Of a stretch of 64,000 nucleotides of DNA, positions 42,274 to 51,637 are shown piece by piece; position 1 is the stretch's first letter, and the number at the start of each line of letters is the position of its first letter. The translations under genes were made by a program, and so were the position numbers. Location: the NCBI GenBank assembly GCA_046328335.1, contig JAXLWU010000011.1, forward strand, positions 1-64,000, in the 5' to 3' direction. The DNA is from JACCXM01 sp046328335. Lineage in GTDB: Bacteria; Chloroflexota; Chloroflexia; Thermomicrobiales; UBA6265. The notes beneath the pieces were generated by a model that searched no databases, had not been told where the DNA came from, and worked only from the letters and a program-made list of their open reading frames with translations.

Positions 42274-44127
42274 ATGCCCACATCAACGCACTCGGTCCAG
42301 CAAGTGGAAACTCCCGGTGCAGGCCCACGCGACCCGGCTTCGTTCCGCCTGATCGACCTCTATGCACGTGGTCCGCGGACGCTTCGTGGTCGGCTTACCT
42401 TGACCCTGATCGGGTTGGTCATCGGGGTTCTCGCGATCCTCGGGATGTATCTGGGCGTTGCCGGCCGGCAACTCTATGTCGACCGATTGTCCAACCAGTT
42501 GGCAGCGCAAGCCTCGATGGCGGCCGCGGCAATCGCGCCAGCCCTCGCTGATGGCGGCACGATCGCCACCATCGACCCCGTCGTCAAGCGGCTCGGCGCG
42601 GGTCTCGATGCGCGAATCACGATCATCGCCGCCGATGGCACGGTACTCGGGGACTCGATCGCCGATCCGAGAACAATGGACAACCATGGCCGCCGACCCG
42701 AGGTACTTGCCGCCCATGCCGCGGGCCAAGGATCGGCCGAGCGGCACAGCATGACGCTCGACGAAGACTTTCTCTATGTCGCCCTGATCATTCCCAATTC
42801 GGACGGGGCCGTGGCCCGCGTCGCTTTACCGCTCGATGAAGTCAATTCGGCAGTCGCCCGCATCCGCCGTGACATCGCCACGGCGATGCTGGTCGCCGGC
42901 CTCCTCGCCACCGCCGTCGGGATCTTCATCGCGGATCGCATCACCGGCCCCCTGCAGCAGTTGCGGCAGCAGGCGCGCGCGGTCGCCGTGGGACGCCTGG
43001 ACGCGACCGTGCAGCCAGCGGTGGAGGAAGAACTCGGCGATCTCGGCCGGGCCTTCAACTCGATGACGGCTCATCTTCGTTCGCTCGTTGCCGAGCAGGA
43101 GCAGACGCGTACCCGGCTGGAAGCGACGCTCGCGAACCTGAACGATGGCGTCGTGCTCAGCGACGCGGCGGACAACGTCGTCTCGATGAACGTCGCCGCG
43201 TCGCGCATGCTCGGGGTCGCCAGCGACCGCGCGGTGGGACGGCCATTTCTGGTGGTCTGCCGAGATCACGATCTCGCCGGATTGCTGCGGGAGGCGCAGG
43301 AGTCGGGGGGGGCGGTCTCCGCGGCGGTCGACCACATCCGTGGCGGCCGCATCCTCGATGCCTTCGCGCGCCCCTTCTCCAGCGGTGGCGAACAACTCGG
43401 TCTGCTCGTGCTACGCGATGTCACCGACCTGCGGCGGCTGGAGCGGGTGCGCCGTGAATTCGTCGCCAACGTTTCCCATGAACTGCGTACTCCCCTGGCA
43501 TCCATCCGCGCGGTGGTCGAAACGCTGGAGGCGGGCGCGATCGACGATGCAGACGTTGCCAACGAGTTTCTCGGCCGCATCATCGGCGAGGTCGATCACC
43601 TCGCGGGTCTGGTCAATGAACTGCTCGATCTGGCGCGTCTGGAATCGGGCCGCGCCTCGCTCAAACTGGATCGCCATGACCCCACGGACGTGATCCGCGC
43701 CACGGTGGAACGATTGCGGCCTCAGGCCGAACGCGCCGGGCTCACCTTGCACGTGGAGACTCCGGCGGACCTGGCGCCGGTCACGATCGACCGCAGCCGC
43801 ATCGAGCAGGTCCTGATCAACCTCGTCCACAACGCGATCAAATTCACGCCGGAGGGTGGGGCCATCGTCGCGGGCGCTGCGGAAGCGGATGGATTGCTGC
43901 GCGTCACGGTACGCGACACGGGGATCGGCATCGCGCCGGACGAGTTGCCCCGCGTCTTCGAGCGCTTCTACAAGACCGATCCCGCCCGGCGCTCGCCGGG
44001 CACCGGTCTCGGCTTGGCGATCGCCAAACACATCGTCCAGGCGCATCACGGCGCGATCTGGGCCGAGAGCACTCCGGGCCAGGGAACGACGATCACCTTT
44101 ACCGTGCCGATCGAGGAGCCGAAATGA
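42274..44127 (+). CDS. phoR: PhoR-type sensor histidine kinase
   Basis: The 617-residue protein has two membrane helices (about residues 45-66 and 207-228) flanking an extracytoplasmic sensor. A HAMP domain (DRITGPLQQLRQQARAVAVG), a PAS domain (LANLNDGVVLSDAADNVVSM), HisKA with the phospho-acceptor H402 (FVANVSHELRTPLASIRAVV) and an HATPase follow (NLVHNAIKFTPEGG, VRDTGIGIAPDELPRVF, TGLGLAIAKHIVQAHHG). This order is that of PhoR. The kinase is transcribed away from its regulator rather than in the same operon, which is uncommon. Confidence 0.9.
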   Translation: MPTSTHSVQQVETPGAGPRDPASFRLIDLYARGPRTLRGRLTLTLIGLVIGVLAILGMYLGVAGRQLYVDRLSNQLAAQASMAAAAIAPALADGGTIATIDPVVKRLGAGLDARITIIAADGTVLGDSIADPRTMDNHGRRPEVLAAHAAGQGSAERHSMTLDEDFLYVALIIPNSDGAVARVALPLDEVNSAVARIRRDIATAMLVAGLLATAVGIFIADRITGPLQQLRQQARAVAVGRLDATVQPAVEEELGDLGRAFNSMTAHLRSLVAEQEQTRTRLEATLANLNDGVVLSDAADNVVSMNVAASRMLGVASDRAVGRPFLVVCRDHDLAGLLREAQESGGAVSAAVDHIRGGRILDAFARPFSSGGEQLGLLVLRDVTDLRRLERVRREFVANVSHELRTPLASIRAVVETLEAGAIDDADVANEFLGRIIGEVDHLAGLVNELLDLARLESGRASLKLDRHDPTDVIRATVERLRPQAERAGLTLHVETPADLAPVTIDRSRIEQVLINLVHNAIKFTPEGGAIVAGAAEADGLLRVTVRDTGIGIAPDELPRVFERFYKTDPARRSPGTGLGLAIAKHIVQAHHGAIWAESTPGQGTTITFTVPIEEPK

Positions 44128-44146
44128 TTCCGAGGGGCGCCAAGCC

Positions 44147-45208
44147 TCAACTTCCCGCACAGAACAGCACGGCGACCGGTGAGGGCGTGTCCACCACCGA
44201 ACCCGATGCGGTCAGGAGACCGGTTTCTGGGTCGCGGCGGAAGGTGACGAGCGAGTCAGATTCCTGGTTGGCGACGAGGAGCCAGGTTCCCGTGGGATCG
44301 AGGGCGAAACCACGTGGCGTGCGGCCGCGCGTCGGTTCGTGCCCGAGGGCGGTAACCGCGCCGGATTCACCAGCGCTCCAGATCGCGATGCTGTCGTGGC
44401 CGCGATTCGAGCCGTAGACGAAGCGGCCATCCGGTGAAACGACCACGTGCGCGCAGGAGTTGGCGCCGTCGAATCCGCCCGGGAGGGTCGGCACGGTCTG
44501 GACGGATGCGATGGTTCCCGCGTTGGCGTCATAGCGATAGACGGAGAGGGTGGAATCGAGTTCGTTGATGACGTAGAGGGTCTCGCCATCCGGCGCGAAG
44601 GCAAAATGGCGCGGCCCGGCGCCGGCGGCCGCGGCGATGCGGTCGGTACCACTTGCATCGCTGACCAGTGTCCCACGCTCCGCGACGAGGCGATAGACCA
44701 CCAGGCGGTCGGCGCCAAGATCCGAGACGAGGACGCGCTGCCCGTCCGGCGTCGGCGCGATCATGTGCGGGTGCGCGCCCTCCTGCTCGGGCCGCGGGCC
44801 TGACCCATCGTGATGAATCACGCACGAGGCGGGTTCCAGCGCGCCGTCCGCGGCAATCGGGAGAACGGCGATTGTGCCCCCGGTGTAGTTTGCGACGAGA
44901 ACGAACCGGCCCGACGGATCGAGACTGACGTAGCAGGGATCCGCGCCATGCGCGAGTTGACTATTGAGCGGGTGGAGTTCACCACGCTCACGATCGCGCG
45001 CGAAGGCGCTGACCCGGCCCTCGGGAAGTTCGTTCACGGCATAGAGTCGGGTGCGGTCGGCGTTCAGCGCCAGAAACGAGGGATTCGGCACGCCCGCCAT
45101 CGTGCGGAGATGACGCAATTCGCCCGTGGCCGGGTCGAAATCGAACAGATCGATTCCCGCCGCATGGCCGTAGGCTGGTTCGGTGTAGGCCCCGACATAG
45201 ACGAGCAT
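44147..45208 (-). CDS. Lactonase family seven-bladed propeller (6-phosphogluconolactonase-like)
   Basis: The 353-residue protein belongs to the lactonase (PF10282/YbhE-like) family. It begins MLVYVGAYTEPAYGHAAGID and carries repeating blades such as NPSFLALNADRTRLYAVNEL, DPCYVSLDPSGRFVLVANYT, AHPHMIAPTPDGQRVLVSDL and GPRHFAFAPDGETLYVINEL. The conserved Glu/His/Arg cluster of the family (NEL, HPH, GPRH) is kept. It has no signal peptide. It is convergent with phoR and 40 bases after the acyl-CoA synthetase gene on the same strand. Confidence 0.85.
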   Translation of the reverse strand: MLVYVGAYTEPAYGHAAGIDLFDFDPATGELRHLRTMAGVPNPSFLALNADRTRLYAVNELPEGRVSAFARDRERGELHPLNSQLAHGADPCYVSLDPSGRFVLVANYTGGTIAVLPIAADGALEPASCVIHHDGSGPRPEQEGAHPHMIAPTPDGQRVLVSDLGADRLVVYRLVAERGTLVSDASGTDRIAAAAGAGPRHFAFAPDGETLYVINELDSTLSVYRYDANAGTIASVQTVPTLPGGFDGANSCAHVVVSPDGRFVYGSNRGHDSIAIWSAGESGAVTALGHEPTRGRTPRGFALDPTGTWLLVANQESDSLVTFRRDPETGLLTASGSVVDTPSPVAVLFCAGS

Positions 45209-45248
45209 CGCTGGCTGGTCTCCTTCACGAGTTGCTCCCGCGCAAGTG

Positions 45249-47243
45249 TCAGCGGGATGCCGCTCCTGCCGCGGTGATTTCCGCCACCGCCGCTGGATTC
45301 TCGAGCGCCGTCACATCACCTGCTGGCAGGCCGAGGTACGCCGCGCGGATGATCCGGCGCATGATCTTGGCGTTGCGCGTGCGCGGCAGGTCACGCACCC
45401 AATGGACCCGCTCCGGGCGCAGCGCCGTGCCGAGGTTCGCCGCAATCGCCTGACGCACCGCTTCCGCCAATTCGGGACTCGAGTCGATGCCGGGCCGGGG
45501 CAGGAGGAAGACGACGATGCATTCCCCTTTTACCGCATGCGGCATCCCGATCGCCGCCGCCTCCTGAACCGCGGGATGGGAGGTCGCCGCCGATTCCACC
45601 TCTGCCGGTCCCACCCGCTTGCCGGCGACCTTCAACGTATCGTCGGAGCGGCCTCGAATGAACCACTGTCCCCGGTCGTCGATTTCCGCCCAGTCGCCAT
45701 GCACCCAGATCCCCGGGACCCGGCTCCAGTACGTATCGAGATAGCGGTCGGGGTCCCGCCAGAAGCCGCGCGTCATCCCGACCCACGGTTGCCGCACGGC
45801 GAGTTCACCGACCGCGCCCCGCACCGGATTGCCGGCATCATCGACCACATCGGCATCCATCCCCGGCACGGCGGTGTTGAACCCGCAGGGAGCGATCGGG
45901 CGCAACGTGACCGATCCGACGATACCGCCGCTCGTCTCGGTGCCCCCGGAATAGTTGATGATCGGGCAGCGTCCCTCGCCGACCTCATCGAAATACCACC
46001 GCCACGGCGCGGGATTCCACGTCTCGCCAGTTCCGCCGAGAATGCGCAGCGATGAGCGGTCACGCGCTCGCACCCACTCCGCCCCCTTCCCCATCAGGGC
46101 GCGAATTGCGGTCGGCGCGACGCCGAGCACCGTGATCCGGTGGTCTTCGGCAAGCCGCCAGAGGCGGCCGGGGTCCGGATAGTCCGGCGTGCCCTCGAAG
46201 AGCATGATGGTGGCGCCGATCATGAGTCCGCCGCAGATCAGCCAGGGTCCCATCATCCAGCCGAGATCGGTCATCCAGAAGATGATGTCGTCCCGTTGCA
46301 GGTCGAAGATGGAGGCCAGGTCGTGCGCCGCCTTGATCGGGAACCCGGCGTGCACGTGGACGGCTCCCTTCGGCCTCCCGGTAGTACCGGAGGTGTAGAT
46401 GACCATGTACGGCTCGTTGGCGTCCGTCGGAACGGTGGCACATTCCTCCGACGCGGTGGAAACGGCCTCGTGCCACCAGACATCGCGTCCCGGTGTCCAC
46501 GCCGTCTGCTCGCCGGTATGCCGGAGCACGAGGCACGTCGTCACCGACGGCGCGGCGGCGAGCGCCTCGTCGGCGACCGCTTTCATGGGAATGGTCTTGC
46601 CGCGCCGGTGGGCGCCATCGGCGGTAATGAGCAGCGTCGCTTCGCCATCGCGCAGGCGGGAGGCCAACGCCTCGGCGCCGAAACCGGAAAACATCGGCAG
46701 AAAGACCGCGCCGAGTTTGCCCAGCGCCAGCACCGCCATCGCCGTCTCGGGCACCATCGGCAGGAAGACGCCGACGCGATCACCACGCTTGACCCCGAGT
46801 TCGCGCAGCGCGTTGGCGAGCCGGTTCGTCTCCCGCTGCAACTCACGGAAGGTGAACCGGCGCACCGTGCCGTTATCGCCCTCCCAGATCAGCGCAATGC
46901 GGTCGGCATCGAGACCTTCGACGTGACGATCGAGCGCGCTGGTGACGTAGTTGAAGCCTCCCCCCGTGAACCATTCCGCCCACGGTTTCCCGCGAGAGAG
47001 ATCGAGCACCTGCTCGTATGGCCGGTGCCAGACCAGATCGAGTTCCTTGACGACCGCGTCCCAGTACCAGGCTGGATCGGCAGCGGCTCGTGCCAGCAGA
47101 TCGTCGTAATTGGCGATCCGATGGTTTTCCATAAAGCGGCGCAGCCGGGAGCGCTCGCGATAGGTCTCGTCTGGAGTCCAGACGATCTGGTACTCGTCGC
47201 CAGCCTCCGGTTCGGTCATGTGATCGGTGTCGCGCTCCGCCAT
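45249..47243 (-). CDS. Acetyl-CoA/acyl-CoA synthetase (AMP-forming)
   Basis: The 664-residue protein is an adenylate-forming ligase close to acetyl/propionyl-CoA synthetases. The marks are the P-loop YTSGTTGRPKGAVHVHAGF, INYSGGTETSGGIVGSVTLR, the hinge WFIRGRSDDTLKVAGKRVGP and the catalytic Lys in RTRNAKIMRRIIRAAYLG. The N-terminal region DLVWHRPYEQVLDLSRGKPW is typical of the ACAS family. It activates a short carboxylic acid with ATP and CoA. An in-frame second Met at 47219 is a possible start. The divergent neighbour is unrelated. Confidence 0.9.
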   Translation of the reverse strand: MAERDTDHMTEPEAGDEYQIVWTPDETYRERSRLRRFMENHRIANYDDLLARAAADPAWYWDAVVKELDLVWHRPYEQVLDLSRGKPWAEWFTGGGFNYVTSALDRHVEGLDADRIALIWEGDNGTVRRFTFRELQRETNRLANALRELGVKRGDRVGVFLPMVPETAMAVLALGKLGAVFLPMFSGFGAEALASRLRDGEATLLITADGAHRRGKTIPMKAVADEALAAAPSVTTCLVLRHTGEQTAWTPGRDVWWHEAVSTASEECATVPTDANEPYMVIYTSGTTGRPKGAVHVHAGFPIKAAHDLASIFDLQRDDIIFWMTDLGWMMGPWLICGGLMIGATIMLFEGTPDYPDPGRLWRLAEDHRITVLGVAPTAIRALMGKGAEWVRARDRSSLRILGGTGETWNPAPWRWYFDEVGEGRCPIINYSGGTETSGGIVGSVTLRPIAPCGFNTAVPGMDADVVDDAGNPVRGAVGELAVRQPWVGMTRGFWRDPDRYLDTYWSRVPGIWVHGDWAEIDDRGQWFIRGRSDDTLKVAGKRVGPAEVESAATSHPAVQEAAAIGMPHAVKGECIVVFLLPRPGIDSSPELAEAVRQAIAANLGTALRPERVHWVRDLPRTRNAKIMRRIIRAAYLGLPAGDVTALENPAAVAEITAAGAASR

Positions 47244-47412
47244 CGCGATCTTGTGCTCCCTTGCCTGCTCGTTCGCTGTCCGGCGCGATTGTTGCGTTCC
47301 TCTGGTTGGCGGTCAAGCAGGTGGCCCAGTCCCGCCGATTCGGTCGCCTCCGCCCGACACGTCCACCCGCGGTGTGTCACTATGGGGACCGGTGCGCAAG
47401 CGGAGCAGCGAG

Positions 47413-48255
47413 ATGGTCTGGAAGCGGCTCTTCGGCAAGGACAAACCAGCACCGCCCGTTCCCGGAGTGGAAGATTCCGGTCCCGTGGCGCGGCAACGGC
47501 CAGTTGCCGCCGATCCCGCGATGCAAACGCGGCTCGATCAACTGCTGCGACGGAGGGAGATGGCGCTTTACGATCTGGAACGCGCAGAAACCGCGAACCA
47601 CCCCGAAAATCCCTGGCGGGAGCGAATGGCGTTGCTCGATCGCTCGCTCGCCTCGATCGAAGACGATCTGCGCGCGATCGATGCAGCGCCCGCGGTTCCG
47701 GGGTTGCCCCTTCCCGCCACGCCAATTACCGACCTGACGATCGACCTCGCCGAGCCGGCCAGCCTCTCCTTCGCGATCGGACCGGAGCGGTTCGAGTTCG
47801 CCGAGGAACCGGACTGGGACGAACGCGGCGGCCCCGTGGTGCGCGGCGATCTCCGTCAAAGATCTGGAGATGTGCGGGCGCTGGCGCGAGACAGCGTTCC
47901 GGCCGACCGGCGGGCCGCGCTCATCCGGCATCTCGAGGGAAGCATCACCGCCTTTGCCATCGACATGCGGGACCGCGCGCTGGAAGGAGAGCCTCTCCCC
48001 GTCGCCGCGACGCTCGCCGATTTAGCCCAACCCTGTCCGGAATGCGGTGATTGGCGCGATTGGCGCGGCCATTGCGCGACGTGTGCCGCCCGCGCCTGGC
48101 AGCGCCAGAATCTGCGAGCGGAGGCGGTCCGCCTCGCCCAAGAGCGGGACGACGAAGAGAGCGACCGCGCGAAATGGGCCGAGCGCCTTCCAGTCGCCCG
48201 CCGCCGCCTCGCCGACATCGACGCGGAAATTCAGCAATTGCGCCGGCCCAGTTAG
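47413..48255 (+). CDS. Hypothetical protein with coiled coil and C4 zinc ribbon
   Basis: This 280-residue protein starts MVWKRLFGKDKPAPPVPGVE at 47413. It has a long charged helix at about 35-95 (LDQLLRRREMALYDLERAET), a beta-rich middle part and a zinc-ribbon-like pair of Cys motifs near residue 213 (CPECGDWRDWRGHCATC). A final charged helix follows (AQERDDEESDRAKWAERLPV). No enzyme family is recognised. The ribbon with flanking coiled coils suggests a nucleic-acid or protein contact role. The start is the first Met of the strongly coding part; a longer frame reaches 47227. Confidence 0.65.
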   Translation: MVWKRLFGKDKPAPPVPGVEDSGPVARQRPVAADPAMQTRLDQLLRRREMALYDLERAETANHPENPWRERMALLDRSLASIEDDLRAIDAAPAVPGLPLPATPITDLTIDLAEPASLSFAIGPERFEFAEEPDWDERGGPVVRGDLRQRSGDVRALARDSVPADRRAALIRHLEGSITAFAIDMRDRALEGEPLPVAATLADLAQPCPECGDWRDWRGHCATCAARAWQRQNLRAEAVRLAQERDDEESDRAKWAERLPVARRRLADIDAEIQQLRRPS

Positions 48256-48275
48256 GAGTCGTTCGCTCCTGCCAC

Positions 48276-49133
48276 CTACCGCGACCGCAGTTCGTCCGCT
48301 GTTCGCGCGATCAGTTCGACCTGCGCGGCGGCGATGCCGACCGGAGGTTGCAGCACCGCCTCGGTAATCCCAATTTCGCGCAGGCGGCCGGCGAAATCGC
48401 GGAATGCTTCCGCCGAGTCCCAGGGATGTTCATCCGGCAGGATCGCCGGCACGTAGAGGTGCGACCGCAGCACCGCTCCCGGATCGCGCCCGATTTCCAG
48501 GCACGCTTCATCGAGAATCGTGTTCCGCTCCGCCATCTCGGCGAGCGATCCCGTGGAGTTCCAGCGGTCGGCATAGCGCGCGACGATCCGCATCATCTTC
48601 GGCCGGTGCGCACCGAGGGTGAAGGGGAGCCGCGCCTGAAGCGGCGCGGGCCGGAACGGCGCCTCGCGTACCTGATAGTACTCGCCGTCGTAATTGGTGA
48701 TGTCCTGGGTGAAGAGAAGGTTGCAGATTTCGACCGCCTCGCGAAATCGCCCGATCAGTTCCGCATTCGAGGGAAACTGGATGCCGAACATGGCATGTTC
48801 CGGTTCGAACCAACCGGCGCCGAGGCCGAACTCCAGCCGCCCGCCGGAGATGTGATCGACCGTGACCGCTTCCTTGGCCACCAGCGGCGGATGGCGAAAG
48901 GTGTTGCAGGAGACGAGAACACCCAGCCGGACCCGTTCCGTGACCAGCGCCAACCCGGCCAGCAACGTCCACGGCTCGAAAATCGGGCCGTCCAGCCGGA
49001 ACGGGGGAACATAGTGATCGGCCAGCCAGAGACTGTCGAAGCCGAGGTCCTCCAGCCACGTCCATTGCGCCGCCAGTTCGGGCCACGGCTTCTGCGTCGG
49101 TGTCTGGATTCCGAAGAGCATCCCTTGCGTCAC
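48276..49133 (-). CDS. LLM-class F420-dependent oxidoreductase
   Basis: The 285-residue luciferase-like protein has an N-terminal FGIQTPTQKPWPELAAQWTW, the loop FDSLWLADHYVPPF, then TFRHPPLVAKEAVTVDHISG and GRLEFGLGAGWFEPEHAMFG. This last pattern is the most typical for the F420-binding branch. It has no operon partner: it is convergent with the zinc-ribbon gene and divergent from the SRPBCC gene. The substrate is unknown. Confidence 0.88.
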   Translation of the reverse strand: MTQGMLFGIQTPTQKPWPELAAQWTWLEDLGFDSLWLADHYVPPFRLDGPIFEPWTLLAGLALVTERVRLGVLVSCNTFRHPPLVAKEAVTVDHISGGRLEFGLGAGWFEPEHAMFGIQFPSNAELIGRFREAVEICNLLFTQDITNYDGEYYQVREAPFRPAPLQARLPFTLGAHRPKMMRIVARYADRWNSTGSLAEMAERNTILDEACLEIGRDPGAVLRSHLYVPAILPDEHPWDSAEAFRDFAGRLREIGITEAVLQPPVGIAAAQVELIARTADELRSR

Positions 49134-49354
49134 GGGTGTTTGTTCCCCCTCTCCCCGTCTCGTCTCATTCCGCGAGGAACCATCATGCTCGAACCGAAAA
49201 CAAGCCGATTGTATGAAACCCGCGCTGCCCGCGGAAACAGGTTGGCGGCAGGGTCAGACCGGACGCAGCCAGCGACGTTCGTGCGATCTGGAACACGCGG
49301 TTTCTCACGATGTTCGGGCAGGATACCAGCCGTACGCTCGATGGTCGCGCGCCG

Positions 49355-49384
49355 TTGACAGGTGACTGATAAGTCACCTAATAT
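49355..49384 (+). promoter_or_regulatory. Consensus promoter with an operator dyad in the spacer
   Basis: TTGACA (49355-49360), an 18-base spacer and TAATAT (49379-49384) make a strong sigma-70-type promoter. A perfect dyad AGGTGACT-GATA-AGTCACCT (49360-49379) spans the whole spacer and touches both boxes. A repressor bound here would block the SRPBCC gene, which starts 39 bases downstream. No ArsR or similar regulator gene lies next to it. Confidence 0.8.
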
Positions 49385-49422
49385 CACGATCGCCCTGCTG
49401 TTGCACAAGAAGGAGCGCAACC

Positions 49423-49848
49423 GTGAGTGACAAGCCGGCCCACGTGCATGAGATCGTCATTCGCGCCACGCCCTGGCGCGTCTGGGAAGCCCTCACCGAC
49501 CCCGAGCAGACCCGACGCTACTACATGGGCTGCCGCATCGAATCCGACTTTCAGCCTGGGTCCCGCTACGCCTACGTCCAACCCAACGGCGAGACGATGC
49601 TCGATGGCGATATCCTCGAAATCGACCCACCCCACCGCATGGTGATGACCTTTCGTCCACTCTGGACAGATGACGATAACAAGCGGATCTATTCCCGGGT
49701 GACCTTTACCCTCGTTGCGGAAGGCAACCAGACCCGGCTGACGATGGTCCATGACCAACTCGATCCCGAGAGCGGGATCGGCGGTGGTTGGCTGCGCATC
49801 TTTGCCGCCCTGAACCGGTACTTCGAGGAGGCTCCGGTCCCAGCGTAG
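49423..49848 (+). CDS. SRPBCC (AHSA1-like) domain protein
   Basis: The 141-residue protein starts at GTG 49423 with AGGAG seven bases before it. It has the START/AHSA1 fold: HEIVIRATPWRVWEALTDPE, TRRYYMGCRIESDFQPGS, GDILEIDPPHRMVMTFRP and the last helix ESGIGGGWLRIFAALNRYFE. The family binds hydrophobic ligands. Genes of this type are often paired with an ArsR repressor; none is here, but the promoter has a repressor-like dyad. Confidence 0.88.
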   Translation: MSDKPAHVHEIVIRATPWRVWEALTDPEQTRRYYMGCRIESDFQPGSRYAYVQPNGETMLDGDILEIDPPHRMVMTFRPLWTDDDNKRIYSRVTFTLVAEGNQTRLTMVHDQLDPESGIGGGWLRIFAALNRYFEEAPVPA

Positions 49849-50036
49849 CGAAATCAATCAATCCCCCGGGTTCGATGCTGAGTGTCTGACAATTGGCGCA
49901 TTACCGGCCTGGAAACAGGGGGGGGCACGGCGTGCGGTGCCCCTACCGATCCGTATGCGCCGACATGGGATTTGGTCTGGCACCGGGGTCGGATTCCACC
50001 ATACTTCTCCCGTGGCCCTGCGGGAAAGGATGGATC

Positions 50037-50723
50037 ATGCCGGGGTTTACCGGGTTCCCCATCGAGGCCCTCACGTTTTACGACGGACTGCGGCGGGATA
50101 ACAGCAAATCGTACTGGGAGGCCAACAAGGCGCTCTGGGAACGCAGCGCCCGCGATCCGATGCGGGCGCTGCTCGCCGAGATGGATGAAACCTACGGACC
50201 CTTTCACCTCTTCCGGCCGTACCGCGATGTCCGCTTTGCCAGGGACAAATCGCCGTACAAGACGCAAATCGCCGCGTTCGGCGAGAGCGAAGGCGGTGCT
50301 TCGTACTACGTTGCGCTCGATGCGGACGGTCTGATGGTCCTCTCCGGCTACTACGTCCTGGCGCCTGATCAGATCGCCCGCTTTCGCGAAGCGGTCGCCG
50401 CCGAGTCGACTGGTGCGATGCTGCCGGAACTGATCGCCACGGTCCAGGCGAAGGGGCTCTCCGTTGGGCCTGGCCGCGAAGAGCCGCTGAAGCGGGTGCC
50501 GCGCCCCTATCCCGCCGACCATCCACGCGCCGATGTACTCCGCTGGAAGGGTGTAGTCGCCGGCAGGCAATTGCGCGCGGCGCCATGGCTGCAGACCGCG
50601 GAGGCGAAGACCCGCATCACCGACGTCTGGGAGGCAGCCGCGCCCCTGTCCGCGTGGCTCGATCGCCACGTCGGCGCCAGTCGCGAGATGCCAGTGGAAT
50701 TGCGAGCGCGCCTATCGAGATAG
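50037..50723 (+). CDS. DUF2461 family protein
   Basis: The 228-residue protein matches DUF2461 with FTGFPIEALTFYDGLRRDNS, KSYWEANKALWERSARDPMR, YRDVRFARDKSPYKTQIAAF and YYVALDADGLMVLSGYYVLA. The function of the family is unknown. AAAGGA precedes the ATG at 50037; the frame opens further upstream, but the conserved part starts here. It is followed by an unrelated membrane protein on the same strand. Confidence 0.85.
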   Translation: MPGFTGFPIEALTFYDGLRRDNSKSYWEANKALWERSARDPMRALLAEMDETYGPFHLFRPYRDVRFARDKSPYKTQIAAFGESEGGASYYVALDADGLMVLSGYYVLAPDQIARFREAVAAESTGAMLPELIATVQAKGLSVGPGREEPLKRVPRPYPADHPRADVLRWKGVVAGRQLRAAPWLQTAEAKTRITDVWEAAAPLSAWLDRHVGASREMPVELRARLSR

Positions 50724-50836
50724 CACCGCGAGCCAGCGGTTCCCCGGGACTTGACGAGACCGCGTTCTCCCGGCAAAGTCGTGCGGAGGCACGTTGGCTC
50801 CACGTCGATTGCGGCATCAGACCACCGGGGGTTGCG

Positions 50837-51376
50837 ATGAATCCCGATTTCATCGAAGCGCTCGCCAACTGGGGGCCGTTTCTGGCGGCGGTCGCGGGAG
50901 TGGCAGCGACCCTCGTCGGTCTGCTCTTTGTGGCGCTCGGACTCAATCCGCGCATCATGGGTGACAATGGCCCGGCGGGGCTGCGCGTCTGGGCCGGTCA
51001 GACATTTCACAGTTTCTTCTCGTTGCTGCTCATCAGTCTGGCCGGGTTGGTGCCCTCATCCGGCGGTGAGGCGATCACGATCACTCTCGGCATCGTCGGC
51101 GTGCAGGGCATCATTCGCATTGCGGCTGACGTTTGGCGGGTGCGGAACGATCCTGATCCCCACTGGCGGGGCGGACACGCACTCTATCGGTTCATCTCAC
51201 CGGTCATTGCCTACATCACGATTCTCTGGATGACCTACGGCACATGGCGACGCGATCCCGATGTGCTCGGTTGGTTCATCATGGTCGTCTTTCTGCTGAT
51301 GATCAGCGCGCTTGCCAGTTGCTGGGAATTGCTCAAGGCGGTCGGCGAACAGGCCAAGGGCGATTCTGGGGCCTGA
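50837..51376 (+). CDS. Uncharacterised four-helix membrane protein
   Basis: The 179-residue protein has hydrophobic segments at about residues 14-35 (FLAAVAGVAATLVGLLFVAL), 58-77 (FHSFFSLLLISLAGLVPS), 83-98, 120-137 and 146-166 (WFIMVVFLLMISALASCW). There are no Cys pairs or charged motifs inside the membrane. It follows the DUF2461 gene by 113 bases. No family is named with confidence. Confidence 0.7.
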   Translation: MNPDFIEALANWGPFLAAVAGVAATLVGLLFVALGLNPRIMGDNGPAGLRVWAGQTFHSFFSLLLISLAGLVPSSGGEAITITLGIVGVQGIIRIAADVWRVRNDPDPHWRGGHALYRFISPVIAYITILWMTYGTWRRDPDVLGWFIMVVFLLMISALASCWELLKAVGEQAKGDSGA

Positions 51377-51535
51377 ATTCAGCAGGTCCGCGCGGTTCCC
51401 ATTCCCCGGCTCCTCGTCCGCGATCCTCACGATCTGACGCGATGCTTCCTTCGTCAGCATGACACCTGGGCATGTATGGCGTTAACGATAATCCGCTTCA
51501 CCCTGTCAGAGAAGGTACACCGACGTGCAGAAGGT

Positions 51536-51620
51536 GTGTCGTCCCGAGGAACGAGGGACCTCGGCGTTCGTGCCCGACATGGCGACGAACGAGATTCCTC
51601 GCCGCGGCTCGGAACGACAC
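51536..51620. repeat. R1 repeat
   Basis: A complete 85-bp copy running from GTGTCGTCCCGAGGAACGAG to CGGCTCGGAACGACAC. It is the best preserved copy for seeing the ends. It sits just before the stop of the NUDIX gene. Confidence 0.85.
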
Positions 51621-51637
51621 GATGGACGCTCGCCGCG

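Noticed and set aside
46140..48050. A 636-codon plus-strand frame opposite the acyl-CoA synthetase
   Set aside because: It overlaps a full-length AMP-binding enzyme and shows no motif of its own.
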